Part shown: positions 8,812-17,660 of the stretch, one piece after another
Layout: each line of letters starts with the position of its first letter
Position numbering within the stretch: the stretch's first letter is position 1
NCBI RefSeq assembly: GCF_004214815.1
Contig: NZ_CP035926.1
Coordinates: 1 to 64,000 of the forward strand
Direction of reading: 5' to 3'
Source of the DNA: Aliarcobacter thereius LMG 24486
GTDB lineage: Bacteria > Campylobacterota > Campylobacteria > Campylobacterales > Arcobacteraceae
DNA: 64,000 nt
The notes under the pieces: model-generated
Databases searched by the model: none
Seen by the model: the letters and a program-made list of their open reading frames with translations, nothing else
What the model was told of the DNA's origin: nothing
Translations under genes and position numbers: made by a program

Positions 8812-10971
8812 CTAAAATTTATATTCTAAAGATGCAAAATACTCTCTTCCTGCCATAGGATAAGCCATATCATATCTAATTAATTTATCACCAATATTTT
8901 TAACACCAATTTGTGCACTTAAATTTTTATTTGCTTTGTAAATAGCTTTTATATCAAATGTTGTTGTAGTTGGATTTTCTACATATGATTTATCCATTTT
9001 ATTTTCATAAGCACCTTTTCTAAACTTCATATTTCCATATATAGAAAAACCTGCACCAATCTCTTTTTGTGCAAAGAAAAATATTTGATGCTTTGGAACA
9101 TCTACAATTTTATTATTATTGTTGCTTCTATTTTTTATAGAGATAAATGTATAGTTTGTACCAATTTTAAAATCATCATTTGCATACTCTAAATCTAATT
9201 CTATACCTCTATGGTCAAAACTACCAATATTTTGGTTTTGTTTTAAGTTTTTATTTGAATTATAAGTAACATTTTGAATTGCATCATCAACTCTTGTAAA
9301 AAAACCTGCTAAAGCAAAATTTAAACCATTGTAATATCTTTGATAAGATAGTTCATAGTGGATAGCTTCTTCACTTTTTAAATCTGGATTTGGAACTTTT
9401 TCTCCACCAGAACCGTTTCCACCACCAGAACCGTTTCCACCACCAGAACCGTTTCCACCACCAGAACCGTTTCCACCACCAGAACCGTTTCCACCACCAG
9501 AACCGTTTCCACCACCAGAACCGTTTCCACCACCAGAACCGTTTCCACCACCAGAACCGTTTCCACCACCAGAACCATCCCCCCCTGGACCTCTAGAGTA
9601 TCTATCTTTCATAGATGGCATATAAGTTTTTTTTGAAACACTTACTCTTAATTTTGAATCATCATCAATACTATATATTAAAGCAGCTTGTGGAGAAAAA
9701 GAGTCATTTTCTTCTAATTTCATCATATTTAAATATTTTGTTTCAGTATCATAAAGCTTATCAGCTTTTTTCATATCATAACTCAAACCAGCCAATAATT
9801 CTAATTTTGGAGTAATATTATATATATTTTCTACTCCTAAAGAAATTGTATGATCTTCATAATTTTCACTTAAAGTTTTTTTATTATTTGTTTTTCCTAT
9901 ATCATAAGTTTTGTGAGAATCTTTTTTGTAGTTTGTAGCTGTTTTAAAGAAATTATTATCATTTGCTAAACCATATTCTACTCTAGCACCATATGTATAA
10001 TCTTCATTTTCATTTTTAAATGTTTTCTTATTATTATCAAAAGAAGAGTAAGTATTATCTTTATATGAATTTAGATTGTTTTTACTACTATCATAATATG
10101 CTAGAGCTTTTACATAGCTATTATTAAAGTTTTTTTGCCCAACAATAGATATAGATTCTTTATCAACTTTTGGCCAATCCCAGTACTTTTCTTTAGCAAA
10201 ACTTGTATCAGTTACAGGAGCTTGTTGTTTTTCACCTTTTTGATTTGAGTAATTTATAGATATTTCACTATCATCATTTGCTACATAACCTACTTTTAAA
10301 GATATCTTTTTATCTTCATTTTCACTTCTTAATCTATCTCCTGAAGCTTGATGAGAATTTCCTTTAAAATCATCACTCATTCTGAAGTGATCTTGTTTTG
10401 AATAACTAGCTCCTACTTGAGTATAAAAACCATTTTTTTGCATTGTTCCTAAATTTAAACTCTCAATATGTCTAGCCATTTTCATATTTGAGTCAAAAAT
10501 CATTTCAGCTTTTATATTTCCTTCAAACTCTTTTTTTGGTTTTTTAGAAATAATATTAACAACTCCACCCATAGTATTTCCACCAAATACAACAGAAGAG
10601 TAAGCTTTAGATACATCAATTTGAGAAATATCCGTTGTTAAAAATCTTCCATAATCAAAGTTTCCATCATAAGGAACATAAATAGGAACTCCATCTATAA
10701 AAACACCTACTCTTTTTGAATTAAATCCTCTAATATGAATAGTTGATTCACCTCTTCCACCTTGAATATCTTTGCTAACTCCACTTATATTGTCTAAAGC
10801 ATCAGATATATCAATACTATTATCTCTTGAAATATCATCAGAAGTGATTGTCTTTTCAAATACATTTATATTTTGATTTTTTTTTGCTTCTACATTTACT
10901 TGACCTAAATTGTAACTTTGAGCTAATGAAGCTGAAGCTATTAGTGATAAACTTATTATACTTTTTTTCAT
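8812..10971 (-). CDS. TonB-dependent outer membrane receptor with Gly-Asn-Ser repeat insert
   Basis: A plug-and-barrel receptor of 719 residues from the start preferred here. The ORF opens further upstream, but MKKSIISLSLIASASLA is a signal peptide and its ATG at 10971 has AGGAAG 4 bases before it. The plug contains SDALDNISGV, IHIRGFNSKRVGVFIDGVP and NTMGGVVNIISKKP; the C-terminus ends in a barrel strand with terminal Phe. An 18-bp unit repeated nine times encodes GNGSGG repeats inside a barrel loop, before PNPDLKSEEAIHYE. It shares architecture with the receptor at 14759. The ligand is unknown; the operon suggests a molybdenum, tungsten or metallophore complex. Confidence 0.88.
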   Translation of the reverse strand: MKKSIISLSLIASASLAQSYNLGQVNVEAKKNQNINVFEKTITSDDISRDNSIDISDALDNISGVSKDIQGGRGESTIHIRGFNSKRVGVFIDGVPIYVPYDGNFDYGRFLTTDISQIDVSKAYSSVVFGGNTMGGVVNIISKKPKKEFEGNIKAEMIFDSNMKMARHIESLNLGTMQKNGFYTQVGASYSKQDHFRMSDDFKGNSHQASGDRLRSENEDKKISLKVGYVANDDSEISINYSNQKGEKQQAPVTDTSFAKEKYWDWPKVDKESISIVGQKNFNNSYVKALAYYDSSKNNLNSYKDNTYSSFDNNKKTFKNENEDYTYGARVEYGLANDNNFFKTATNYKKDSHKTYDIGKTNNKKTLSENYEDHTISLGVENIYNITPKLELLAGLSYDMKKADKLYDTETKYLNMMKLEENDSFSPQAALIYSIDDDSKLRVSVSKKTYMPSMKDRYSRGPGGDGSGGGNGSGGGNGSGGGNGSGGGNGSGGGNGSGGGNGSGGGNGSGGGNGSGGGNGSGGEKVPNPDLKSEEAIHYELSYQRYYNGLNFALAGFFTRVDDAIQNVTYNSNKNLKQNQNIGSFDHRGIELDLEYANDDFKIGTNYTFISIKNRSNNNNKIVDVPKHQIFFFAQKEIGAGFSIYGNMKFRKGAYENKMDKSYVENPTTTTFDIKAIYKANKNLSAQIGVKNIGDKLIRYDMAYPMAGREYFASLEYKF
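9404..9583. repeat. 18-bp tandem repeat, nine perfect copies plus one degenerate
   Basis: The unit CCACCAGAACCGTTTCCA occurs head to tail with no mismatch at 9404-9421, 9422-9439, and so on to 9548-9565; a degenerate tenth copy ends at 9583. On the coding (minus) strand each copy reads Gly-Asn-Gly-Ser-Gly-Gly. Because 18 is a multiple of three, copy-number change alters loop length and leaves the frame intact. Perfect identity implies recent expansion or ongoing slippage. The paralogous receptor has only a short RFGKQ loop at the same place. Confidence 0.97.
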
Positions 10972-10982
10972 TTTTCTTCCTA

Positions 10983-11753
10983 CTATAAAATTGGGATACA
11001 ATATTTGTATCCATTCTTTTTTGATATAATTTCTACATCTATGTTGTAAAGTATTTTTATGTTTTCTTGTGTAAGTTTTTCTTCAATATCCCCAAAATCC
11101 AGCACTTTCCCTTTTTCTAACATCATTACTTTATTTGAAGCATATAAAGCATGTTCTGGATAGTGAGTTGTTTTTATAAATGTATAGCCCTCCTTTGATA
11201 GTGTTTTTAAAAAATTTAATAGTTTTAATTGATTTCCATAATCAAGTCCAGTAACTGGTTCATCCATAAATATGATTTTTGCACTTTGTGTTAAAGCTCT
11301 TGCAATAAAAGCAAGTTGCCTTTCTCCACCACTTACTTGAGAATATATTTTCTCTTTTAGGTGTAAAATCCCTACTTTTTCTAGTGCTTTTATAGCAATA
11401 TCTCTATCTTTTGAAGAGTAGTTTGAAAATAGTCCAATATGTGGTAACCTTCCCATTAAAACGACATCAAAAATAGTATAATCAAAAGGAATCTGATGAG
11501 TTTGAGGAACATAAGAAATAAGTTTTGCTAACTCTTTATTTGAATACTCTTTTATACTCTTATCTAAAATTTTTACTTCACCTTTTGATTTGAATATTCC
11601 TAAAAGTATCTTTAATAAAGTAGTTTTTCCTGAACCGTTTTTCCCTAAAAGAGATAGAATATCTCCTTGATTTAATTCAAAATTTATATCATCTAAAACT
11701 TGATTATTTTTATATGAAAAAGATATATTTTTTGCTTCTATTAATTTCATCAA
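10983..11753 (-). CDS. FecE/BtuD-type ABC importer ATPase
   Basis: 256 residues. Walker A is GKNGSGKTT near 37-45, a Q-loop follows, the ABC signature is VSGGERQ near 139, and Walker B IIFMDEPVTGLD near 160 leads to the switch His in TTHYPEHA. This is the COG1120 group that powers iron-siderophore, B12 and molybdate (MolC) importers. It overlaps the permease gene by 4 bp. Substrate cannot be read from the ATPase. The block's ModE-type operators point to molybdate or tungstate, as in the Haemophilus influenzae MolABC system, which is also built from FecBCD-type parts. Confidence 0.9.
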   Translation of the reverse strand: MMKLIEAKNISFSYKNNQVLDDINFELNQGDILSLLGKNGSGKTTLLKILLGIFKSKGEVKILDKSIKEYSNKELAKLISYVPQTHQIPFDYTIFDVVLMGRLPHIGLFSNYSSKDRDIAIKALEKVGILHLKEKIYSQVSGGERQLAFIARALTQSAKIIFMDEPVTGLDYGNQLKLLNFLKTLSKEGYTFIKTTHYPEHALYASNKVMMLEKGKVLDFGDIEEKLTQENIKILYNIDVEIISKKNGYKYCIPIL

Positions 11754-12760
11754 AAACCTTTTTTTGCATTTTTTAAAACAAAGATAAAAATAGGAATTCC
11801 TATAATTGCTGTAACAATTCCAATAGGTATTTCAAAGCTAAAAATTAGTTTAGATGTATTATCAACAATAAGTAAAAATATTGCACCAATAAGAGCACTC
11901 ATTGGTAAGATTACTTTATTATCAGCTCCAAAAATAAGCCTTGTAATATGAGGAATAATTAATCCAATCCAACCAATAATTCCTGCTAAAATAACACTTA
12001 ATGCACTTATTAAAGTGGCTACTATTATTATGATTAGTTTTATAAGTTTTGTATTTACTCCAAGAGCTTTTGCCTCTTCATCTCCAAGACTTAAAGCATT
12101 TAAATATTTTGAAAAAAAGATTAAAATCAAAATTCCACCAAGCATAGGAATAGTTAAATTCCAAACAATAGAACTTGTGCTAAAAGATAAGCTTCCCATG
12201 AGCCAATATGTAATTGCTGGTAAAACATCATTTGTATCTGCTCCATATTTTATAATAGAGAGCAAAGCTGAAAATAAAGAACTACTAATAATTCCACCAA
12301 GAACTAAAATAATCATATTTCTTGAACTAGAGTAGATAAAAGATATAGTAATAGCAAAAAAAACGGCAAGAATTCCAAAAATAAACGTAGAAAGATTTAT
12401 CAAAAACCAGTTTAAGCCTAAAATCATACCAAGAGCTGCACCAAAAGAAGCACCACTTAAAACTCCTAAAATTCCAGGAGAAACCAAAGGATTTACAAAC
12501 ATAGCTTGAAAAGAAGCTCCAGCAACTGCTAAAGAAGCTCCTATTAAAACAGCAGATATGATTCTAGGTAATCTAATATCAAAAATAATACTTTTCATAG
12601 TTTCATATTTCTCAATAGATATTGAAGAGTTAAATCCTAATAACTTTTGAATAAACATAAAATATTCATTTAAACTTATCTCATATTGACCTAAAAAAAG
12701 TGAAGCATTAATAATAATTATTAAAGCTAAAGCTAAAACAAAATAGCCACTTTTTATCAT
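11750..12760 (-). CDS. FecCD-type ABC importer permease
   Basis: 336 residues with about nine to ten membrane segments and the FecCD family landmarks: GASLAVAGASFQAMFVNPL at about 78-96, followed by SPGILGVLSGASFGAALG, and the later GWIGLIIPHITRLIFG near 265. It would form the homodimeric channel for the ATPase encoded next. It overlaps both neighbours by 4 bp. The family serves iron-siderophore, heme, cobalamin and, in MolB of H. influenzae, molybdate/tungstate. The operon context favours the last, by inference. Confidence 0.9.
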   Translation of the reverse strand: MIKSGYFVLALALIIIINASLFLGQYEISLNEYFMFIQKLLGFNSSISIEKYETMKSIIFDIRLPRIISAVLIGASLAVAGASFQAMFVNPLVSPGILGVLSGASFGAALGMILGLNWFLINLSTFIFGILAVFFAITISFIYSSSRNMIILVLGGIISSSLFSALLSIIKYGADTNDVLPAITYWLMGSLSFSTSSIVWNLTIPMLGGILILIFFSKYLNALSLGDEEAKALGVNTKLIKLIIIIVATLISALSVILAGIIGWIGLIIPHITRLIFGADNKVILPMSALIGAIFLLIVDNTSKLIFSFEIPIGIVTAIIGIPIFIFVLKNAKKGF

Positions 12761-13767
12761 AAATTTTTGCCTAAAATATCATCTATTTGCGAATTATCTA
12801 AATCTAAATCTAAAAATAGTTTATAAAACTTTTTTGATTCTTCATAAATATCCATCTCATATAAATCAGGATGAAGTATAGAAATAATATATCTTAAGCC
12901 CAATAATCTCATAAATGATGGTGGTCTATCAAACCAGCTAAAAGGACCTTTTGGTAAAAAATATACTTTTTTATTTTTTACAGCATCTATTAGTTGCCAT
13001 TTCTTATCATTAAAAATATTTTTATAAAACTCTTTTTCATAAACTAAGATTATTTCAGGATTGTAGTTTAAAACTTGTTCAAAATTTACAGCTTGTCTTC
13101 CAAAACTATTTGTGGCTTGGCATTTATGAACATTATCTCCACTTGCAAGATTTATTAATTCTGAGTGAATTGAAGTATTGCAATCAGTTAAAAGTCCATT
13201 ATTTCCTTCTGCATAATATACTTTTGGTTTTTTGCTTACTTTTTTTTCTATCTCTTTTGCTAAATTTAAACTCTCATTTCCATAGTTTTCTAACTCTTTT
13301 GCTCTTTTCTCTTTATCTACAAGTTTTCCTATATAATAAAAAGAAGAAACAAGTTCTTCAAGTGTGTTTGCTTTTAGATAAACCAAAGGTACATTTATAT
13401 TTCCTAAAGATGATTTGAGTTTCTTTTCTCCCATTTTTTTTGTAGAATCAGATAGTAAAATCACATCAGGTTTTGCTTGTAAAATCATCTCACTATTTGG
13501 CACTCTTCCTTGACCAAACCAACCACCAAGTACAGGTAAATCTACAATTCTTTTATCAATAAATTTTGCTTCATTTTCATTAAAAGGGAAGTTTAATCCA
13601 GCAATTTTATCTTTATCAATTGCATATAATGAATATAATAAAATAGGAGTTGCTGCATGAATTTTTTCTACTTTTTCAATATTTATCTTTGTTCCTAGCA
13701 TATCTTCATAAATTTTTGCATTTAAAAAAATTACAATAGAAGCTATTAAAAAAACTGTTCTAAACAT
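12757..13767 (-). CDS. FecB/BtuF/MolA-type periplasmic substrate-binding protein
   Basis: 336 residues with a signal peptide (about 1-17) and the two-lobed class III binding protein pattern: KIAGLNFPF and PVLGGWFGQGRVPNSEMILQAKPDVILLSD in the first lobe, then INLASGDNVHK, FEQVLNYNPEIILV and the segment FSWFDRPPSFMRLLGL near 286. It would deliver ligand to the FecCD-type permease. The start overlaps the preceding oxidoreductase gene by 8 bp. It is not a siderophore-binding protein by any motif I can see. A molybdate/tungstate MolA-like role is inferred from its place in the mod block. Confidence 0.85.
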   Translation of the reverse strand: MFRTVFLIASIVIFLNAKIYEDMLGTKINIEKVEKIHAATPILLYSLYAIDKDKIAGLNFPFNENEAKFIDKRIVDLPVLGGWFGQGRVPNSEMILQAKPDVILLSDSTKKMGEKKLKSSLGNINVPLVYLKANTLEELVSSFYYIGKLVDKEKRAKELENYGNESLNLAKEIEKKVSKKPKVYYAEGNNGLLTDCNTSIHSELINLASGDNVHKCQATNSFGRQAVNFEQVLNYNPEIILVYEKEFYKNIFNDKKWQLIDAVKNKKVYFLPKGPFSWFDRPPSFMRLLGLRYIISILHPDLYEMDIYEESKKFYKLFLDLDLDNSQIDDILGKNL

Positions 13768-14758
13768 ATGGTTTTACCTCATTTATATATAAATCTAATA
13801 CCTCTTTTGCTCTTTTTTGTGAGCTTACAAGAGGTTTTAATAAAAGTGCTTCAATATTAAATTCACTTTTCAACTCTTTTATCTGTTCCACACACTCTTT
13901 TGGTGTTCCATAAATTGCATTTTGCAAAATCCTATTTTTGTCAAACAAAGTTTCTCTTATTTGTAAATACTCTTTTGTAAGAAGTTTCACTAAAGTAGGA
14001 TTTGTATCTTTTGATAGAAGCATAGATTTTAAAAATATTTCAGCACTTTTTTTTGTCTCTTCTTCAATCTCTTTTTGATTAAAACCAATATTTATACCTC
14101 TTGCAACTCTAAAAGATAAACTCTTTTTTGGATTAAAACTATCAAAGTTTTTAAAAATATCTCTTATTTTCTCTTTACTTAAAGCTAAGCTTCCTATTAA
14201 AGAGAAATCTTCTTTTGCACATTTTTCTATGGCTTCAAGAGATTCAGAAGCTATGAAAGTAGTCATTGGTTTTTTTATTTTTGGTCTTATAGATATATCT
14301 TCACAAGAGAAAAACTTGCCACTAAAAGTTACTCTCTCTTCTAAAAGTAATCTATGAATAAGTTCATTTGCCTCAAACATAAGCTCTCTATTTGTTATTC
14401 CATCTGTTTTAAAAGTTTTATCATAAATAGCAAATGCACCTTTTGCAATACCATATAAAAATCTATCTTCATCATAGGATTTGATTGTTGCAATATCTTC
14501 AGCTAGTTTTATAGGATTATAATATGGAAGAAGTATTCCAGCTGTTCCTATTTTTATCTTGTTTGTTTTTCCTAAAAGATAGTTTGCAACACTAAGTGGA
14601 GATGGGCTTACGCTAAAGTTGTTGAAGTGATGTTCTGTAAGCCATGCTTCATCAAATCCTAGCTTTTCTGCATAACAAACCAGTTCTATCTGGTCTGTTA
14701 TAGCTTTTTCGTAATCATCTTCCCAATTTTCAAAAAGAGAAAAAATCGCACTTTTCAT
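13760..14758 (-). CDS. LLM-class (luciferase-like) flavin-dependent oxidoreductase
   Basis: 332 residues of the bacterial luciferase-like TIM-barrel family: FDEAWLTEHHF at about 35-45, then IGTAGILLPYYNPIKLAEDIATI near 72 and ERFSGKFF-type features later. Members are two-component monooxygenases or reductases that use FMNH2 or F420. The substrate is unknown. It lies between a TonB receptor (0 bp away) and the binding protein (8-bp overlap), so it is a fixed member of this uptake block. Oxidative or reductive release of the metal from an imported ligand would fit but is speculation. Confidence 0.82.
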   Translation of the reverse strand: MKSAIFSLFENWEDDYEKAITDQIELVCYAEKLGFDEAWLTEHHFNNFSVSPSPLSVANYLLGKTNKIKIGTAGILLPYYNPIKLAEDIATIKSYDEDRFLYGIAKGAFAIYDKTFKTDGITNRELMFEANELIHRLLLEERVTFSGKFFSCEDISIRPKIKKPMTTFIASESLEAIEKCAKEDFSLIGSLALSKEKIRDIFKNFDSFNPKKSLSFRVARGINIGFNQKEIEEETKKSAEIFLKSMLLSKDTNPTLVKLLTKEYLQIRETLFDKNRILQNAIYGTPKECVEQIKELKSEFNIEALLLKPLVSSQKRAKEVLDLYINEVKPYV

Positions 14759-16759
14759 TTAAAACTTATAAGTAATATTTGAGTAAACAACTCTTCCAGC
14801 TTCTGGGTAACCATAACTATAAGAATAGTTTTTATCAAAAATATTTGATGCACCAATATCAAAAGTTAAACCTTTTTTAATCTCATAAGCAAGTTTTGCA
14901 TTCCAAATAGCTGCACTACTTACATCTTTTTCTTTATTTTTTGAATGAGTGTGTCTGCTTGAAGAGAATTGCATATTTATATTTGTCATTAAACCTTTGA
15001 TTGGTCTATATGTTGCACTTAGAGCAATTTTATGTTTTGGAGCATCTGTGATTAGATCTTTTTTACCTGTATCTTTATTTATCTCTTCATTTTTAGTTAA
15101 AAGTCTTGTATAGCTTGCATCAAAATCAAGATTATTATCAAATGCATAGAAATACTCTAGCTCATATCCCATATGTTTAACTTTTCCAAGGTTGTAGTTT
15201 TTACTTATTTGATTATTCTTTGGTGCACTAGGGTTAGTTATTTCAGATTGTATATAATCTTTTACATCAGAGTAAAATAGTACTGCTTTTATACCCTGAT
15301 TTTCAAATAGTTTACTAGCACCTATTTCATAGTTGATTGTTTTTTCAGGTTCTAATTCTGGATTTGGAATTTGTTTACCAAATCTATAAGAGTATTTCTC
15401 TTTTAAACTTGCAAATCTTGTTTTTTTTGCAACTCCTGCATAAGTAGAAAAACTATCATCTATATCATACTCAACTTTAATCATAGGATTAAAAGAGTCA
15501 GAACTTGCATGTTCAAACTCTTTTCCATAAGTTGCATCTGGATTTTTGTTATTTGCTTCTTTTACTTCATCTTTATCCCAGCTTGCACCTGCAATAATTC
15601 TAAAGTCATCTGTTACTCTAAATGTATTTTCTAAGCCAATAGAAAAATAGTTCATTTTCTTTCTATAAACTTTTCCATCTTTTTCATTGTCTTTTTGAAT
15701 ATCTTGTTTCGCATGTAAGGCTAGTTTTAAACTATTTCTTTGTGTATCATATTGACCAAGTTCTAGTGAAATTCCTTTTGTGCTTGCATCATAAGGAGTT
15801 GGAGTCAGATGTAATTCAGAAAAAGAGATATCTTTATAGAAATTCATACTATCTTCATATTTATCATAGAAGATTCTAGATTTTATATATCCTAAATCAA
15901 AGTTTGTATTTGATAAGAAGTAAAAACTCTCTTTATTTGAATAATCCCACTGTCTATAAGGACCACCTTTTTTAGGATCTGTCATTGCACTATCACCATT
16001 ATAAACATCTGTTGGCATACCTTTATCTGTTTTCTGATTTATATAGTTAAATGCATATTCATCAGTTTCATTTGGAGTAAAACCTACTTTTAGATTTATA
16101 TTTTGATCATTTTTATAAGAATTTACTCTTTTATTGTTATCTTGAATAGTAGTTTCTTTAAAATCACTTGACATTGGATAGTAATCTCTTTCCATAATAG
16201 AACCACTAGCTTGAACATAATATAAACCTTGATTTGTAGCAAGATTTAAGTAAGATTTTCTTCCTTTTCCATTAAAAACACCAGTTGAAAGAGTACCTTC
16301 TAGCTCTTTTGTTGGTCTTTTTGTAACTAAGTTAATAGCACCTGCAAAAGTATTAATACCTAAAAGTGGAGAGCTTAAACCTTTTGTTACTTGAATTTTA
16401 TCAAGATTAAAAGTCATATAGTTTGATAAATCTACATAACCCTCAACAGGAAGATTTATAGCAATACCATCAATAAACACAGGAGCATGTCTTCCACTAA
16501 AACCTCTTATAGAGATTGTTTGCTCTCCTCTTGCACCATAACCATAAGTGTTTAATCCACTAATTGTATTTAAAGCATCCAAAACACTATTTTTGTTTTG
16601 AAGTTCCATATCTTCAGCACTTATTTCATTGCTTTTGAATTTACTATCTGAATTTGTTTTTTCAAATATATCAATTTGTCCTAAATTTGTTGTTTCATTT
16701 GCAAGAAGTGTTCCTGCAAAAAGTGTTGTAGCTACAACAAAGCTCAATTTTCTAACCAT
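14759..16759 (-). CDS. TonB-dependent outer membrane receptor, putative ModE target
   Basis: 666 residues with a signal peptide (about 1-20), a plug domain (VLDALNTISGL, TISIRGFSGRHAPVFIDG, NTFAGAINLVTKRP) and a beta-barrel that ends in YSNITYKF with C-terminal Phe. It is a paralogue of the receptor at 8812 but lacks the repeat insert. AAGGAATAGG precedes the ATG. A minus-strand TATAAT at 16810-16805 and a ModE-like inverted repeat at 16769-16790 lie just upstream, so it may have its own molybdenum-controlled promoter besides readthrough from modC. Confidence 0.9.
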   Translation of the reverse strand: MVRKLSFVVATTLFAGTLLANETTNLGQIDIFEKTNSDSKFKSNEISAEDMELQNKNSVLDALNTISGLNTYGYGARGEQTISIRGFSGRHAPVFIDGIAINLPVEGYVDLSNYMTFNLDKIQVTKGLSSPLLGINTFAGAINLVTKRPTKELEGTLSTGVFNGKGRKSYLNLATNQGLYYVQASGSIMERDYYPMSSDFKETTIQDNNKRVNSYKNDQNINLKVGFTPNETDEYAFNYINQKTDKGMPTDVYNGDSAMTDPKKGGPYRQWDYSNKESFYFLSNTNFDLGYIKSRIFYDKYEDSMNFYKDISFSELHLTPTPYDASTKGISLELGQYDTQRNSLKLALHAKQDIQKDNEKDGKVYRKKMNYFSIGLENTFRVTDDFRIIAGASWDKDEVKEANNKNPDATYGKEFEHASSDSFNPMIKVEYDIDDSFSTYAGVAKKTRFASLKEKYSYRFGKQIPNPELEPEKTINYEIGASKLFENQGIKAVLFYSDVKDYIQSEITNPSAPKNNQISKNYNLGKVKHMGYELEYFYAFDNNLDFDASYTRLLTKNEEINKDTGKKDLITDAPKHKIALSATYRPIKGLMTNINMQFSSSRHTHSKNKEKDVSSAAIWNAKLAYEIKKGLTFDIGASNIFDKNYSYSYGYPEAGRVVYSNITYKF

Positions 16760-16768
16760 ACCTATTCC

Positions 16769-16790
16769 TTTATCTATTTTAGTATATAAC
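16769..16790 (-). promoter_or_regulatory. ModE-like operator and promoter before the TonB receptor
   Basis: Read on the minus strand this is GTTATATA-N6-TAGATAAA. The left half is identical to the site before modE, the spacing is the same, and the right half matches 6 of 8. A perfect TATAAT lies upstream at 16810-16805, so a transcript would start near 16797 and the operator would lie just after it and overlap the Shine-Dalgarno region. The layout mirrors the modE promoter. This is a sequence match only. Confidence 0.55.
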
Positions 16791-16805
16791 GACCTTGAAA
16801 AAAAA

Positions 16806-17660
16806 TTATACTCCTTTTAAATTTGGAGTAAATGCTTTTGTACTTACATTTACTCTTTGCCCTATTTTTAAACTTTCTGCTTCCTTTTGACTAATAACAA
16901 CTTCTACAATTTGTTGACCAATAGCAACAACAGCAATATTTATAATATCTACTTTCAAAATATCAAGAAGTTCACCTTCAAAACTAAACTTTTGGCTACC
17001 TTCTGTTTTTAATAAAATATCTTTTGCTAAACCATCATTTGCTATTTTTCCCTCTTTTAAAACAAGAACTCTAGAAGCAAGTTTATACATCTCACTTGGA
17101 TCATGGCTTACCATTATTGTTGTTGTCTTAAACTCTTTATGAAGTGCTAAAATTTCATCTTGAAGTTTTAATCTCATATTAGGATCAAGTGCTGAAAGTG
17201 GCTCATCCATAAGTAAAATTCTTGGTTTTTTCATCAAAGATCTACATAAACTCACTCTTTGCTTTTGTCCACCACTTAAAGAGCTTGGATATCTATTTTT
17301 TAACTCATATAAATCTGTAAGATTTAAAAGATATTTTGCAAGTTCTTTATCTTTTTTCACGAAAAGAAGATTTTCTATAACTGTTAAGTTTGGAAAAAGT
17401 GCATAATCTTGGAAAACAAAACCAATATCTCTTTTTTGAACTGGTTTTATAAACTTATCATCAAGCCAAATTTCATTGTCTACAATAATCTTTCCATTTG
17501 CATTTTCTAAACCTGCTAAAACTCTTAGAATTGTAGTTTTACCACTTCCACTAATTCCACTTAAAGCTACAAACTCTCCAGTTTTTATAGATAAATCTAT
17601 ATCTAAAAGCATTTTTCCTGTGCTTCCGTGAAGCTCTTTTTTTATATTTAAATCTATCAT
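16806..17660 (-). CDS. modC: Molybdate ABC transporter ATPase ModC
   Basis: ModC hydrolyses ATP for high-affinity molybdate or tungstate import. The 284 residues contain Walker A GISGSGKTT at about 36-44, FQDYALFPNLTV near 85, signature LSGGQKQRV near 129 and Walker B ILLMDEPLSALD near 149. The C-terminal portion (about 220-284) looks like a single Mop/TOBE domain with VVAIGQQIVEVVIS. It is shorter than E. coli ModC (352). The stop lies 46 bp before the TonB receptor, and the gene directly follows modB with no gap. Confidence 0.93.
   Translation of the reverse strand: MIDLNIKKELHGSTGKMLLDIDLSIKTGEFVALSGISGSGKTTILRVLAGLENANGKIIVDNEIWLDDKFIKPVQKRDIGFVFQDYALFPNLTVIENLLFVKKDKELAKYLLNLTDLYELKNRYPSSLSGGQKQRVSLCRSLMKKPRILLMDEPLSALDPNMRLKLQDEILALHKEFKTTTIMVSHDPSEMYKLASRVLVLKEGKIANDGLAKDILLKTEGSQKFSFEGELLDILKVDIINIAVVAIGQQIVEVVISQKEAESLKIGQRVNVSTKAFTPNLKGV

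Noticed and set aside
9378-9596. Open reading frames on both strands across the 18-bp repeats (His/Gln/Asn or Val/Thr/Glu repeats)
   Set aside because: They exist only because the repeat unit lacks stop codons in other frames; the receptor frame explains the DNA.
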